Assembly (NCBI GenBank): GCA_902462325.1
Contig: CABQBF010000098.1
Span: 1-9,427, forward strand
Source of the DNA: an uncultured Peptococcaceae bacterium
GTDB lineage: Bacteria > Bacillota > Peptococcia > Peptococcales > Peptococcaceae
DNA length: 9,427 nt
Reading direction: 5' to 3'
Below, piece after piece: positions 1 through 5,721 of this stretch (position 1 is its first letter; every line of letters begins with the position of its first letter). Position numbers and translations under genes: made by a program. The notes beneath the pieces were generated by a model. It made no database searches and was not told the origin of the DNA. It was given only the letters and a program-made list of their open reading frames with translations.

Positions 1-54
1 ATTGCTCCCACTAGAACCTGAATCTAGCGCGTCTGCCAATTCCGCCACGCCCGC
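1..54 (-). tRNA. tRNA-Leu (anticodon CAG), 5' part, cut by window edge
   Basis: Read on the minus strand, the gene begins at base 54 with the acceptor arm GCGGGCG, followed by TGG and the D-arm region CGGAATTGGCAGAC typical of bacterial leucine tRNAs. The anticodon stem is CTAGA/TCTAG around the seven-base loop TTCAGGT, which gives anticodon CAG and so reads the leucine codon CUG. After the anticodon stem comes TGGGAGCAAT, the start of the long variable arm expected of a class II tRNA such as tRNA-Leu. The T arm and 3' acceptor strand lie outside the window, so stem closure and an encoded CCA cannot be checked. It is transcribed away from the tetR gene. Confidence 0.93.
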
Positions 55-74
55 TTGTCGTTGACGACTTTGAT

Positions 75-103
75 ATCATATCATGTTTTCTATGGCTGGT
101 CAA
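75..103 (-). promoter_or_regulatory. Promoter of the tRNA-Leu gene
   Basis: On the minus strand there is a -35 box TTGACC (98-103) and a -10 box TATGAT (75-80) separated by exactly 17 bp. The predicted start falls near base 68, about 14 nt before the mature tRNA 5' end. Both boxes differ from consensus at one position each, which suits a stable-RNA gene. This promoter diverges from the tetR promoter, with about 43 bp between the two -35 boxes. Confidence 0.75.
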
Positions 104-146
104 GTCTTTTCAGAAATTTTTTTATGGTTTTCTTGGCAATTGCTAC

Positions 147-175
147 TTGACAAGCGGCAGGAGAGGTTTTAAAAT
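147..175 (+). promoter_or_regulatory. Promoter of the tetR-ABC operon
   Basis: A perfect -35 TTGACA (147-152) is followed, after exactly 17 bp, by a -10 box TAAAAT (170-175). The predicted start is near 182, 38 nt before the tetR ATG. The -10 box and the start point both lie inside the long palindrome at 169-207, so a protein bound there would block RNA polymerase. A near-consensus promoter overlapped by an operator is the usual arrangement for a self-repressing TetR gene. Confidence 0.82.
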
Positions 176-207
176 AACATTGTTATCAGATAACAATGTT
201 ATTTTAA
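169..207. promoter_or_regulatory. Composite palindromic operator, likely TetR-family site
   Basis: A perfect inverted repeat has two 19-base arms (169-187 and 189-207) around a single central A at 188. Each arm also contains its own 13-bp palindrome of the form ATAACA-N-TGTTAT, at 174-186 (central T) and 190-202 (central A), with centres 16 bp apart. The site covers the -10 box and transcription start of the following gene. The expected ligand is the TetR-family protein encoded immediately downstream; that assignment is inferred from position. The doubled architecture suggests two dimers, as known for QacR. Transcripts starting near 182 would contain only part of the repeat, so a DNA role is more likely than an RNA hairpin. 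Confidence 0.82.
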
Positions 208-213
208 GGGGGG
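206..213 (+). promoter_or_regulatory. Ribosome binding site of tetR, decides the start
   Basis: The purine run AAGGGGGG sits 6 nt before the ATG at 220. The GTG at 214 in the same frame directly abuts this run and has no room for a ribosome binding site, so ATG 220 is preferred. Confidence 0.6.
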
Positions 214-219
214 GTGCCC

Positions 220-840
220 ATGAGACCGGTCAATGAAAAATTAGCGGAAAAACTTTTAGAAGCAGGAAAACAGGAATTTTTGGAGCGGGGCTTTCAAGGT
301 GCATCTATGCGCAGTATTGCGGCGGCGGCAGGTGTTACAACTGGCGCGCTGTACCGTTATTATACTGATAAAGCGGCGTTGCTGGACGCCTTGGTACAGG
401 AGCCTGCCGATACCCTGGAAGCAGCCTATCGGGAGCAGCAGAGAGTGTTTGCGGAAAAACCGCTGCAACATCAGTTAGCTGGCTTGCCAGAGGTATCCGA
501 TGACAGCGCGGCTTGGATGATGGCCTATATTTATGACCATTTTGACGCTTTTAAACTGATTGTGTGCTGCGCTACAGGCACAAAATATGAACACTATCTG
601 GATACGCTGATTGACATCGAGTCCGAATCAGGCCGACGGTTGATTGACCGTATGCAGGAGGAAGGGCTTCCGGTTCGGGAGATGGATGACAGTCTCATTC
701 ATATTTTATCCAGCGCCTTGTTTCATGGCATGTTTGAAACGGTACGGCACGATATGTCCCGTGAAAAAGCCTATGGACACATGGAAAGCCTGCGTGAATT
801 TTATTCTGCTGGCTGGTTTAAGATTTTGGGGATCTCATAA
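220..840 (+). CDS. TetR/AcrR-family transcriptional regulator
   Basis: This 206-aa protein has the size and layout of a TetR-family one-component repressor. An N-terminal three-helix DNA-binding domain (about residues 6-52) contains a helix-turn-helix at about 28-50, with SMRSIAAAAGV then TTGALYRYYTDK, the family's most conserved stretch. Residues from about 55 to the end form the variable helical ligand-binding and dimerisation domain, which gives no direct hint of ligand. The ATG at 220 is chosen because of the ribosome binding site at 206-213. The gene is preceded by a near-consensus promoter whose -10 box lies inside a long palindrome, so it most likely represses itself. ABC gene 1 starts 60 nt after its stop with no terminator between, so the regulator and the first transporter pair are probably co-transcribed and derepressed together when a ligand binds. 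The ligand, perhaps a transporter substrate, is unknown. Confidence 0.93.
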   Translation: MRPVNEKLAEKLLEAGKQEFLERGFQGASMRSIAAAAGVTTGALYRYYTDKAALLDALVQEPADTLEAAYREQQRVFAEKPLQHQLAGLPEVSDDSAAWMMAYIYDHFDAFKLIVCCATGTKYEHYLDTLIDIESESGRRLIDRMQEEGLPVREMDDSLIHILSSALFHGMFETVRHDMSREKAYGHMESLREFYSAGWFKILGIS

Positions 841-865
841 GTTGGGCTCCCTGCTCTTTTCCCAG

Positions 866-884
866 ACAGTTAGCTAGAGCTAAT
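866..884 (+). promoter_or_regulatory. Leader motif with inverted repeat, also found before araC
   Basis: ACAGTTAGC (866-874), then AG and TAAT at matching spacing, give 15 of 19 identical bases with 4586-4604 in front of the AraC gene. Within it, TTAGCT (870-875) and AGCTAA (878-883) form a perfect inverted repeat with a 2-bp centre. It lies immediately upstream of the ribosome binding site of ABC gene 1. It may be a protein-binding site or a leader RNA element; the role is unknown. Confidence 0.4.
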
Positions 885-885
885 G

Positions 886-892
886 AAAGGAG
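886..892 (+). promoter_or_regulatory. Ribosome binding site of ABC gene 1, decides the start
   Basis: AAAGGAG lies 8 nt before the ATG at 901. The in-frame ATG at 883 sits immediately before this same sequence and has no such site of its own, so the 587-residue reading is rejected in favour of 581 residues. Confidence 0.8.
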
Positions 893-900
893 CTTTATTT

Positions 901-2646
901 ATGGAAGAAATAGAAAAACAATCACCCTTTGCGAAGTTATGGGTTTGGGCAGGGCCTTATCACAGCGGCTTTTACGGTGCGGTGCTATTGGCGGTGTTGG
1001 GTGTGGCCTGCAATATGGTTGCCTATTTTTGCATTGCGGCTATGATTGGCTTATTGCTTGGTGGGGCAGATTTGCGGCAGTGCTTGCCCTTTTGTGGTGT
1101 GATGTTGGCCGGTTATGTGGGCAAGGCTGTTTTTTCGACCTGCTCAACGGCCATATCACATACAGCCACCTATCATACCTTGCGGGAACTGCGCAAGGCG
1201 TTGCTGACCAAATTGTCCCGTATGCCGATGGGAACCATTCTGGATACGCCTTCGGGGCAGTATAAGACTACCATTGTGGACAGGGTGGAGGGCATGGAGC
1301 CTACGCTGGCCCATCTCATTCCTGAAATGACTTCCAATATTCTGGTGCCCTTGGCCATTGCCATTTATATTTTTGCGTTAGATTGGCGGATGGGTTTGGC
1401 CAGCTTATTGACAACTGTGATTGGCCTGCTGGTAGCTTCTCAAAGCAGCAAAACCTATGCGGTGCGCTGGCAGGGAGCTGTGGAAACGGGCCGCCGTATG
1501 GCCAACGCCATTGTGGAATATGTGGGCGGCATTCAAGTGGTGAAGGCCTTTAGTCAGAGTGCAGGTTCCTATCGAAGATATGCCGACGCGGTGACAGACA
1601 ATGCCCAATACTATGTGGATTGGATGGCTGATAACCAAAAATACATGGCTACCATGCAATCGGTAACGCCGGCGGTGCTGTTGCCTATTTTACCGGTGGG
1701 ACTGTTGCTCTGGTCTGGTGGTAGCTTATCGGCCGACCACTTCTTAACGATTATTGTACTGTCGCTGGGGTTGACAGGGCCGCTTCTGGCTGCTATGTCC
1801 TTTGTGGATGAGCTGGCGGTGGTTGGTACCAATGTGGCGGAAATTGCCGGAATTTTAGAGGGGCCGGAGCTGGTCCGGCCCACGCAGAAGGCGGCGCTGG
1901 CCGGACAGCGCATCGTCTTGCAGCAGGTTCGCTTCCGCTACGGAAAGGCAGAGAAGGAAATCCTGCATGGTCTTGACCTAACCATCGAGCCGGGAACGGT
2001 TACAGCGTTGGTGGGGCCTTCCGGCTCCGGCAAATCCACCATTGCCAAGCTGATTGCCGGTTTGTGGGATGTGACCGGCGGCAGCATCACTCTGGGCGGC
2101 GTTGATTTGCGGCAGATTCCGTTGGAGCAGCTCAATAGCCAAATTGCCTATGTGTCGCAGGACAATTATCTGTTTGACCGTACGGTGCGGGAGAATATCC
2201 GCATGGGCCGGTTAGATGCCACCGATGCCGAGGTGGAGGCAGTGGCGAAGGCCGCGGGTTGCGACGGATTTATCCGCGCTTTGGAACAGGGCTACGACAC
2301 TATTTGCGGCGGAGGTGGCGGCCATCTTTCCGGTGGCGAAAAGCAGCGGATTTCTATTGCCCGGGCCATGCTGAAGAATGCGCCTATCGTTATTTTAGAC
2401 GAGGCCACAGCCAGCGTAGACCCGGAAAACGAAGCGCTGATTCAGCGGGCCATTTATGCTTTAACAAAGGGAAAAACGCTGATTGTAATCGCCCATCGTC
2501 TGTCTACCATCGTAGATGCCGATCAGATTGTGGTGATAGAGCAGGGCCGGATTGTGGGCCAGGGCAAGCAGGAAGCGTTACTGGCCAATTGTCCGCTTTA
2601 CGGGCAGATGTGGAAGGCCTATCTGGGTACGCGGGATGCAGCCTGA
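901..2646 (+). CDS. ABC half-transporter, A-type subunit of pair 1 (YbtP/IrtA-like)
   Basis: This 581-aa protein fuses an exporter-type membrane domain (about 1-310; likely helices near 22-53, 60-80, 145-160, 164-180, 252-272 and 280-300) to a nucleotide-binding domain (about 335-575). ATPase motifs are complete: Walker A GPSGSGKST at 372-380, Q-loop Q420, signature LSGGEKQR at 476-483, Walker B ending D500 with catalytic E501, and H-loop H532. Residues 133-142 (EPTLAHLIPE) match the equivalent region of ABC gene 3, marking both as the same subunit type. Oddly, the X-loop glutamate found in the other three proteins is glycine here (G471, in a run of five glycines). The partner gene starts 14 nt after its stop, so the two should form a heterodimer in the cytoplasmic membrane. 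The paired layout recalls YbtP/YbtQ and IrtA/IrtB, which import ferric siderophores despite an exporter fold. A drug or peptide exporter is the alternative; substrate and direction are unproven. Confidence 0.92.
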   Translation: MEEIEKQSPFAKLWVWAGPYHSGFYGAVLLAVLGVACNMVAYFCIAAMIGLLLGGADLRQCLPFCGVMLAGYVGKAVFSTCSTAISHTATYHTLRELRKALLTKLSRMPMGTILDTPSGQYKTTIVDRVEGMEPTLAHLIPEMTSNILVPLAIAIYIFALDWRMGLASLLTTVIGLLVASQSSKTYAVRWQGAVETGRRMANAIVEYVGGIQVVKAFSQSAGSYRRYADAVTDNAQYYVDWMADNQKYMATMQSVTPAVLLPILPVGLLLWSGGSLSADHFLTIIVLSLGLTGPLLAAMSFVDELAVVGTNVAEIAGILEGPELVRPTQKAALAGQRIVLQQVRFRYGKAEKEILHGLDLTIEPGTVTALVGPSGSGKSTIAKLIAGLWDVTGGSITLGGVDLRQIPLEQLNSQIAYVSQDNYLFDRTVRENIRMGRLDATDAEVEAVAKAAGCDGFIRALEQGYDTICGGGGGHLSGGEKQRISIARAMLKNAPIVILDEATASVDPENEALIQRAIYALTKGKTLIVIAHRLSTIVDADQIVVIEQGRIVGQGKQEALLANCPLYGQMWKAYLGTRDAA

Positions 2647-2653
2647 AAGGAGG
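2646..2653 (+). promoter_or_regulatory. Ribosome binding site of ABC gene 2, overlapping upstream stop
   Basis: AAAGGAGG begins on the last base of the upstream TGA stop and lies 7 nt before ATG 2661. It is a full anti-Shine-Dalgarno match and fixes the start. The same frame is open back to 2259, but that stretch lies inside ABC gene 1 and has no ribosome binding site of its own. Confidence 0.88.
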
Positions 2654-2660
2654 AGTGACG

Positions 2661-4388
2661 ATGTTTGGTATTTTGAAAAAAATCTTTGACTTTGCGGGCA
2701 GCCGTCGAGGGCTGTTGCTAAAATCCATGCTGGTAGCTTTTGCTGGCGCTGTTTTTTCCGCATTACAATTTATGGCGCTGATGCTGACCTTGGACATGGT
2801 GGTTTCCGCAGAGCTGGGAAACCTGTGGCCGGTGGTGGCCATTATGCTGGTTTCTGTGGCAGGCAAAATCCTGTGCTCCTATTGCTCCAGCAATATGGAA
2901 ACGGAAACCGGATATTTTATGGTGGCGGAGAAGCGAGTTCACATTGGGGACCGTTTGCGCTATATTCCCATGGGCTATTTTAATAAAAACAGCTTAGGCA
3001 ATATCACGGCAGTGGTTACCACCACGCTAGGCGATGTAGAAAACAATGCCGCCCGTTGTCTGGTGATGGTAATCGGTGGCTTTTTGAACACGGTGGCACT
3101 GTGTTTGATGCTGACCATAGCCGATTGGCGGTTGGGGCTGATCTCTCTGGTCGGCATTGGCTGCTATTTGCTGGCTACCGAATTATCTCAGCGGGCCATG
3201 CAAAAGACCGGCCCAGCCCGGCAGCAGGCCCAGGAAAATTTGGTGGAAGCGGTGCTGGAATATATTCAGGGTATGGGCGTGGTGAAAGCCTACGGTTTGG
3301 AAAAGGATAACAATCAGGCTGTGCAGAAACGGGTAGCGGAAAGCTGTGAGCGCGCTTTGTCTCTGGAACGCTCGGTGGTTCCTTATTCGGCGGTGCGGCA
3401 GATAGTGGTGCAGCTATTCAGTGTATTGCTTGTTGTCAGCTCCCTGAGCTTCTATGCAGCCGGTACCTTGCCAATAGAGCGGTGCCTGTTGATGTTAATC
3501 GTATCGTTTATGATTTATCGGGAACTAGAAAGTGCCGGCAATATGTCCGACAATCTGCAGATGCTGGGCGCTGCTATGGACAAGGCCAATTCTATCGACG
3601 ATACGCCGGTGATGGATATTGAGGGGCAAGAGCTCACGCCATCCCATAGGGATATTTGCTTTGAAAACGTCAGCTTCTCTTATGGCGACCGTAAAATTTT
3701 AGACGGTGTTAGCTTTACCATCCCGGAAAAAACCACCACTGCTGTGGTAGGACCGTCCGGTGGCGGCAAAACGACGCTGTGCAATCTGATTGCCCGTTTT
3801 TGGGATGTGGATGGCGGTCAAATCACCATAGGCGGCCATGATGTGCGGGCATATAAGCTGGATAGCCTGATGAAAAATATTTCTATGGTTTTTCAGAATG
3901 TGTATTTGTTCCAGGATACCATTGAGAATAATATCAAGTTCGGCAAGCCGGACGCCACCCACGCCCAAGTGGTGGGAGCGGCTAAGCGGGCTTGCTGCCA
4001 CGAATTTATCATGACGTTGCCCGATGGCTACGATACAGTTATCGGCGAGGGCGGCGGCACCTTATCAGGCGGCGAGAAGCAACGTATTTCCATTGCCCGC
4101 GCCATCTTGAAAGACGCACCCATTATCATTTTAGATGAAGCCACCGCCAGCGTAGACCCGGAAACCGAAGTGGAGCTGCAGGCTGCCATCGACGCCTTAA
4201 CCCACGATAAAACGATAGTTATGATTGCCCATCGCTTAAAAACGGTGCGCCACGCCGAACAGATTTTGGTGCTGAGCGGGGGCAAGATTGTACAGCGGGG
4301 CACCCATGAGCAATTGCTGCAGGAAAAAGGCATCTATGCTGATTTTATCGGCTTGCGCCAGGAGGCTGCCAACTGGAAATTGGCTTGA
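2661..4388 (+). CDS. ABC half-transporter, B-type subunit of pair 1 (YbtQ/IrtB-like)
   Basis: This 575-aa protein has an N-terminal membrane domain (likely helices near 20-47, 55-77, 132-152, 157-175, 243-267 and 272-290) and a C-terminal nucleotide-binding domain from about 330. Motifs are Walker A GPSGGGKTT at 364-372, Q-loop Q412, signature LSGGEKQR at 468-475, Walker B D492 with catalytic E493, X-loop E463 and H-loop H524. All are intact, so with its partner it should form two competent ATP sites. Walker A has Gly in place of the usual Ser at 368, a conservative change. The ATPase domain closely matches ABC gene 4, with shared stretches such as FTIPEKT, MVFQNVYLF and CCHEFIM and a similar C-terminal tail. 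The start is fixed by a full ribosome binding site overlapping the previous stop. It is the last gene of the first operon and is followed by a terminator. It is inferred to act as the obligate partner of the 901-2646 product. Confidence 0.92.
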   Translation: MFGILKKIFDFAGSRRGLLLKSMLVAFAGAVFSALQFMALMLTLDMVVSAELGNLWPVVAIMLVSVAGKILCSYCSSNMETETGYFMVAEKRVHIGDRLRYIPMGYFNKNSLGNITAVVTTTLGDVENNAARCLVMVIGGFLNTVALCLMLTIADWRLGLISLVGIGCYLLATELSQRAMQKTGPARQQAQENLVEAVLEYIQGMGVVKAYGLEKDNNQAVQKRVAESCERALSLERSVVPYSAVRQIVVQLFSVLLVVSSLSFYAAGTLPIERCLLMLIVSFMIYRELESAGNMSDNLQMLGAAMDKANSIDDTPVMDIEGQELTPSHRDICFENVSFSYGDRKILDGVSFTIPEKTTTAVVGPSGGGKTTLCNLIARFWDVDGGQITIGGHDVRAYKLDSLMKNISMVFQNVYLFQDTIENNIKFGKPDATHAQVVGAAKRACCHEFIMTLPDGYDTVIGEGGGTLSGGEKQRISIARAILKDAPIIILDEATASVDPETEVELQAAIDALTHDKTIVMIAHRLKTVRHAEQILVLSGGKIVQRGTHEQLLQEKGIYADFIGLRQEAANWKLA

Positions 4389-4411
4389 GAGAAAACAAGC
4401 AGCAGATGAAG

Positions 4412-4455
4412 AGCCGTTTTTGCCGGACATCCGATATCGGCAAAAGCGGCTTTTT
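4412..4455 (+). terminator. Intrinsic terminator ending the tetR-ABC operon
   Basis: The two arms (4412-4425 and 4438-4451) form a 14-bp stem with one G-T pair and a 12-base loop; GC-rich blocks flank an A-T run. The right arm runs into a T-tract (4451-4455). It lies 23 nt after the stop of ABC gene 2. It separates the TetR cassette from the AraC cassette. Confidence 0.85.
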
Positions 4456-4459
4456 GACA

Positions 4460-4488
4460 TTGCCGGCAGAAGGCGTTTGTGCTATGAT
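4460..4488 (+). promoter_or_regulatory. Probable promoter of the araC gene (extended -10)
   Basis: TGC-TATGAT (4480-4488) is an extended -10 element, preceded at 17 bp by TTGCCG (4460-4465), a 4-of-6 match to the -35 consensus. The predicted start near 4495 leaves an unusually long leader of about 148 nt before the AraC start at 4643. That leader holds two further candidate control sites (4552-4567 and 4586-4604). Confidence 0.5.
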
Positions 4489-4551
4489 AAAGCTGTCTAA
4501 ATGGGACAATGTGAACCAAATGGAATAGACAAAGAACAACATAAGGGATAT

Positions 4552-4567
4552 CCTGAATAGAATCAGG
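4552..4567. promoter_or_regulatory. Inverted repeat CCTGA-N6-TCAGG upstream of araC
   Basis: Perfect 5-bp arms flank a 6-bp AT-rich centre. It lies about 12 bp upstream of a second -10-like sequence, TATGAT at 4580-4585, which lacks a recognisable -35. The repeat occupies the place where that -35 would be, as an activator site of an AraC-type protein often does. AATCAGG recurs at 5611-5617 in the gap before ABC gene 3. A chance repeat remains possible. Confidence 0.3.
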
Positions 4568-4585
4568 CAGAATTCTTTTTATGAT

Positions 4586-4604
4586 ACAGTTAGCGAGGTG
4601 TAAT
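4586..4604 (+). promoter_or_regulatory. Second copy of the leader motif, upstream of araC
   Basis: ACAGTTAGC followed by AG and TAAT at the same spacing as at 866-884; 15 of 19 bases are identical. Here it directly follows the -10-like TATGAT at 4580-4585 and ends 38 nt before the AraC start. The internal inverted repeat of the first copy is not kept, so any function probably rests on the direct sequence. Confidence 0.35.
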
Positions 4605-4642
4605 ATAAAGAAGAAGGAACTATCTAGAAAGGCGGGAAAATC

Positions 4643-5593
4643 ATGTATCGTTCCATGTTACATTGCGACCAGTGCTGCCAGATTGGGGAGCGGGACGGCG
4701 GTATGGTTTATCAATTCCACAATGAAACCGGCAGCGGGACGCTGACCATGTACGAGGTGTTTCCTGGCGTGGCGCTGGCCTATAATGATTTTCACATGCG
4801 CTATTTTGATTCGGCCTTTCAGCCTGGCCGGGATGTTTTTTGTATTGACCATTGCCGGGAAGGGCGACTGGAATATATGGCCAAGAACGACGCCTATTCT
4901 TATGTGGAGGCGGGCGATTTGAAGCTGGATAGCCGCTTAACCCATACCGGACGGTTTGAAATGCCGCTTTCTCATTATCATGGGGCCATGGTTTCTTTTG
5001 ATATGGAAATTGCTTGTCAATCCGTACCTTTAGAAATTAAGGATTTTCCGGTTGAACTGCAAAAGTTGCGGCAAAAATTTTGTCAGGACCGTTATCCGGT
5101 GGTGCTGCACAAAGCCTGCTCCATAGAGCATATTTTTGCCGATTTATACGCGGTGCCGGAGCAGATTAAACTGCCATACTTTAAAGTGAAAATTCTGGAG
5201 CTATTATTATATCTGGAGGCTTTGGAGTTTACAGAACCCAAAATGGAAAAGCCCTATTTTTATAAAATACAGGTAGAAAAAACGAAAGCGATACAGCGGT
5301 TTTTAATGGAACACCTGGCGGAGCATTTCACGCAGGCGGAATTGTCCCAGCGGTTTGAAATTCCGTTGACGCCCATGAAACTCTGCTTTAAAGCTATTTA
5401 TGGCAATACCATCGGCGGTTGGCTGCTGCAATACCGCATGAATCAAGCCGCCGTTATGCTACAGCAGCAGCGCAAGCTCAGCATAACAGAAATTGCCGGC
5501 AAGGTGGGCTACGATAGCCCCAGCAAATTTTCTATAGCATTTCGCAGGGTGATGGGGTTGTCACCCACCGAGTATCGTAGCCGTCGCAAGTGA
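4643..5593 (+). CDS. AraC-family transcriptional regulator
   Basis: This 316-aa protein carries the two-helix-turn-helix AraC/XylS DNA-binding domain at its C terminus. The first helix-turn-helix is at about 229-250 and the second at about 280-301, with the family hallmark IAGKVGYDSPSKFSIAFRRVMGLSPTEYR compressed into residues 284-312. Residues 1 to about 200 form a separate N-terminal sensing domain, with a CREG motif at 71-74 and HYHG at 111-114 that I associate from memory with AraC proteins beside transporters. The N terminus is cysteine-rich (C8, C11, C12 next to H7). The start at 4643 follows a purine-rich AAAGGCGGG run (4628-4636). It sits between two ABC pairs and reads toward the second. 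By analogy with YbtA and PchR it probably activates that pair in response to the transported compound or a metal complex; the effector is not evident from sequence. Confidence 0.93.
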   Translation: MYRSMLHCDQCCQIGERDGGMVYQFHNETGSGTLTMYEVFPGVALAYNDFHMRYFDSAFQPGRDVFCIDHCREGRLEYMAKNDAYSYVEAGDLKLDSRLTHTGRFEMPLSHYHGAMVSFDMEIACQSVPLEIKDFPVELQKLRQKFCQDRYPVVLHKACSIEHIFADLYAVPEQIKLPYFKVKILELLLYLEALEFTEPKMEKPYFYKIQVEKTKAIQRFLMEHLAEHFTQAELSQRFEIPLTPMKLCFKAIYGNTIGGWLLQYRMNQAAVMLQQQRKLSITEIAGKVGYDSPSKFSIAFRRVMGLSPTEYRSRRK

Positions 5594-5660
5594 AGCAAAA
5601 ACGCTGGTCCAATCAGGACAAAACAGACGACACGGAGCGGAGAAAAATAATAGGATGATG

Positions 5661-5666
5661 TATGAT
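5661..5666 (+). promoter_or_regulatory. Candidate -10 box for the second ABC pair
   Basis: TATGAT matches five of six consensus bases, but 17 bp upstream there is only CGGAGA, a poor -35. Such promoters often need an activator, which fits an AraC-family protein encoded just upstream. The predicted start, near 5673, would fall inside the hairpin at 5670-5692, so promoter and full hairpin cannot both act on the same transcript. Confidence 0.3.
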
Positions 5667-5669
5667 AAG

Positions 5670-5698
5670 GGTGGTGTCAGATTGGCATCACCATTTTT
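5670..5698 (+). terminator. Small hairpin with T-tract between araC and ABC gene 3
   Basis: GGTGGTG (5670-5676) pairs with CATCACC (5686-5692) with one G-T pair and a 9-base loop, followed by A and five Ts (5694-5698). This is the form of a weak intrinsic terminator. It ends 6 nt before the ribosome binding site of ABC gene 3 (5705-5711), so it could end the araC transcript, partly attenuate read-through, or affect translation start. Confidence 0.5.
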
Positions 5699-5704
5699 AT
5701 ATTG

Positions 5705-5711
5705 AAAGGAG
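5705..5711 (+). promoter_or_regulatory. Ribosome binding site of ABC gene 3, decides the start
   Basis: AAAGGAG lies 10 nt before the ATG at 5722. An in-frame ATG at 5662 has no comparable site and would translate through the hairpin at 5670-5692, so it is not used. Confidence 0.75.
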
Positions 5712-5721
5712 TGTTTGCATC

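Noticed and set aside
1..54. tRNA-Leu as the attachment site of an integrated element carrying the transporter genes
   Set aside because: Elements usually join at the 3' end of a tRNA gene, which here lies outside the window on the other side. No integrase or repeat of the tRNA end is visible to the right.
2259..2660. Open frame upstream of and in frame with ABC gene 2, giving a 709-residue reading
   Set aside because: It lies inside ABC gene 1 in another frame, its translation is arginine-rich and resembles no domain, and the full ribosome binding site at 2646-2653 fixes the start at 2661.
4454..4459. Perfect TTGACA upstream of the -10 box at 4483
   Set aside because: The spacer would be 23 bp, too long for a sigma-70 promoter, and the sequence overlaps the T-tract of the terminator. 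TTGCCG at 4460-4465 with a 17-bp spacer is preferred.
4288..4500. 70-codon open frame spanning the end of ABC gene 2 and the terminator
   Set aside because: It starts within ABC gene 2 and runs through the terminator hairpin, so its product would mostly be encoded by terminator sequence. There is no sign of a real protein.
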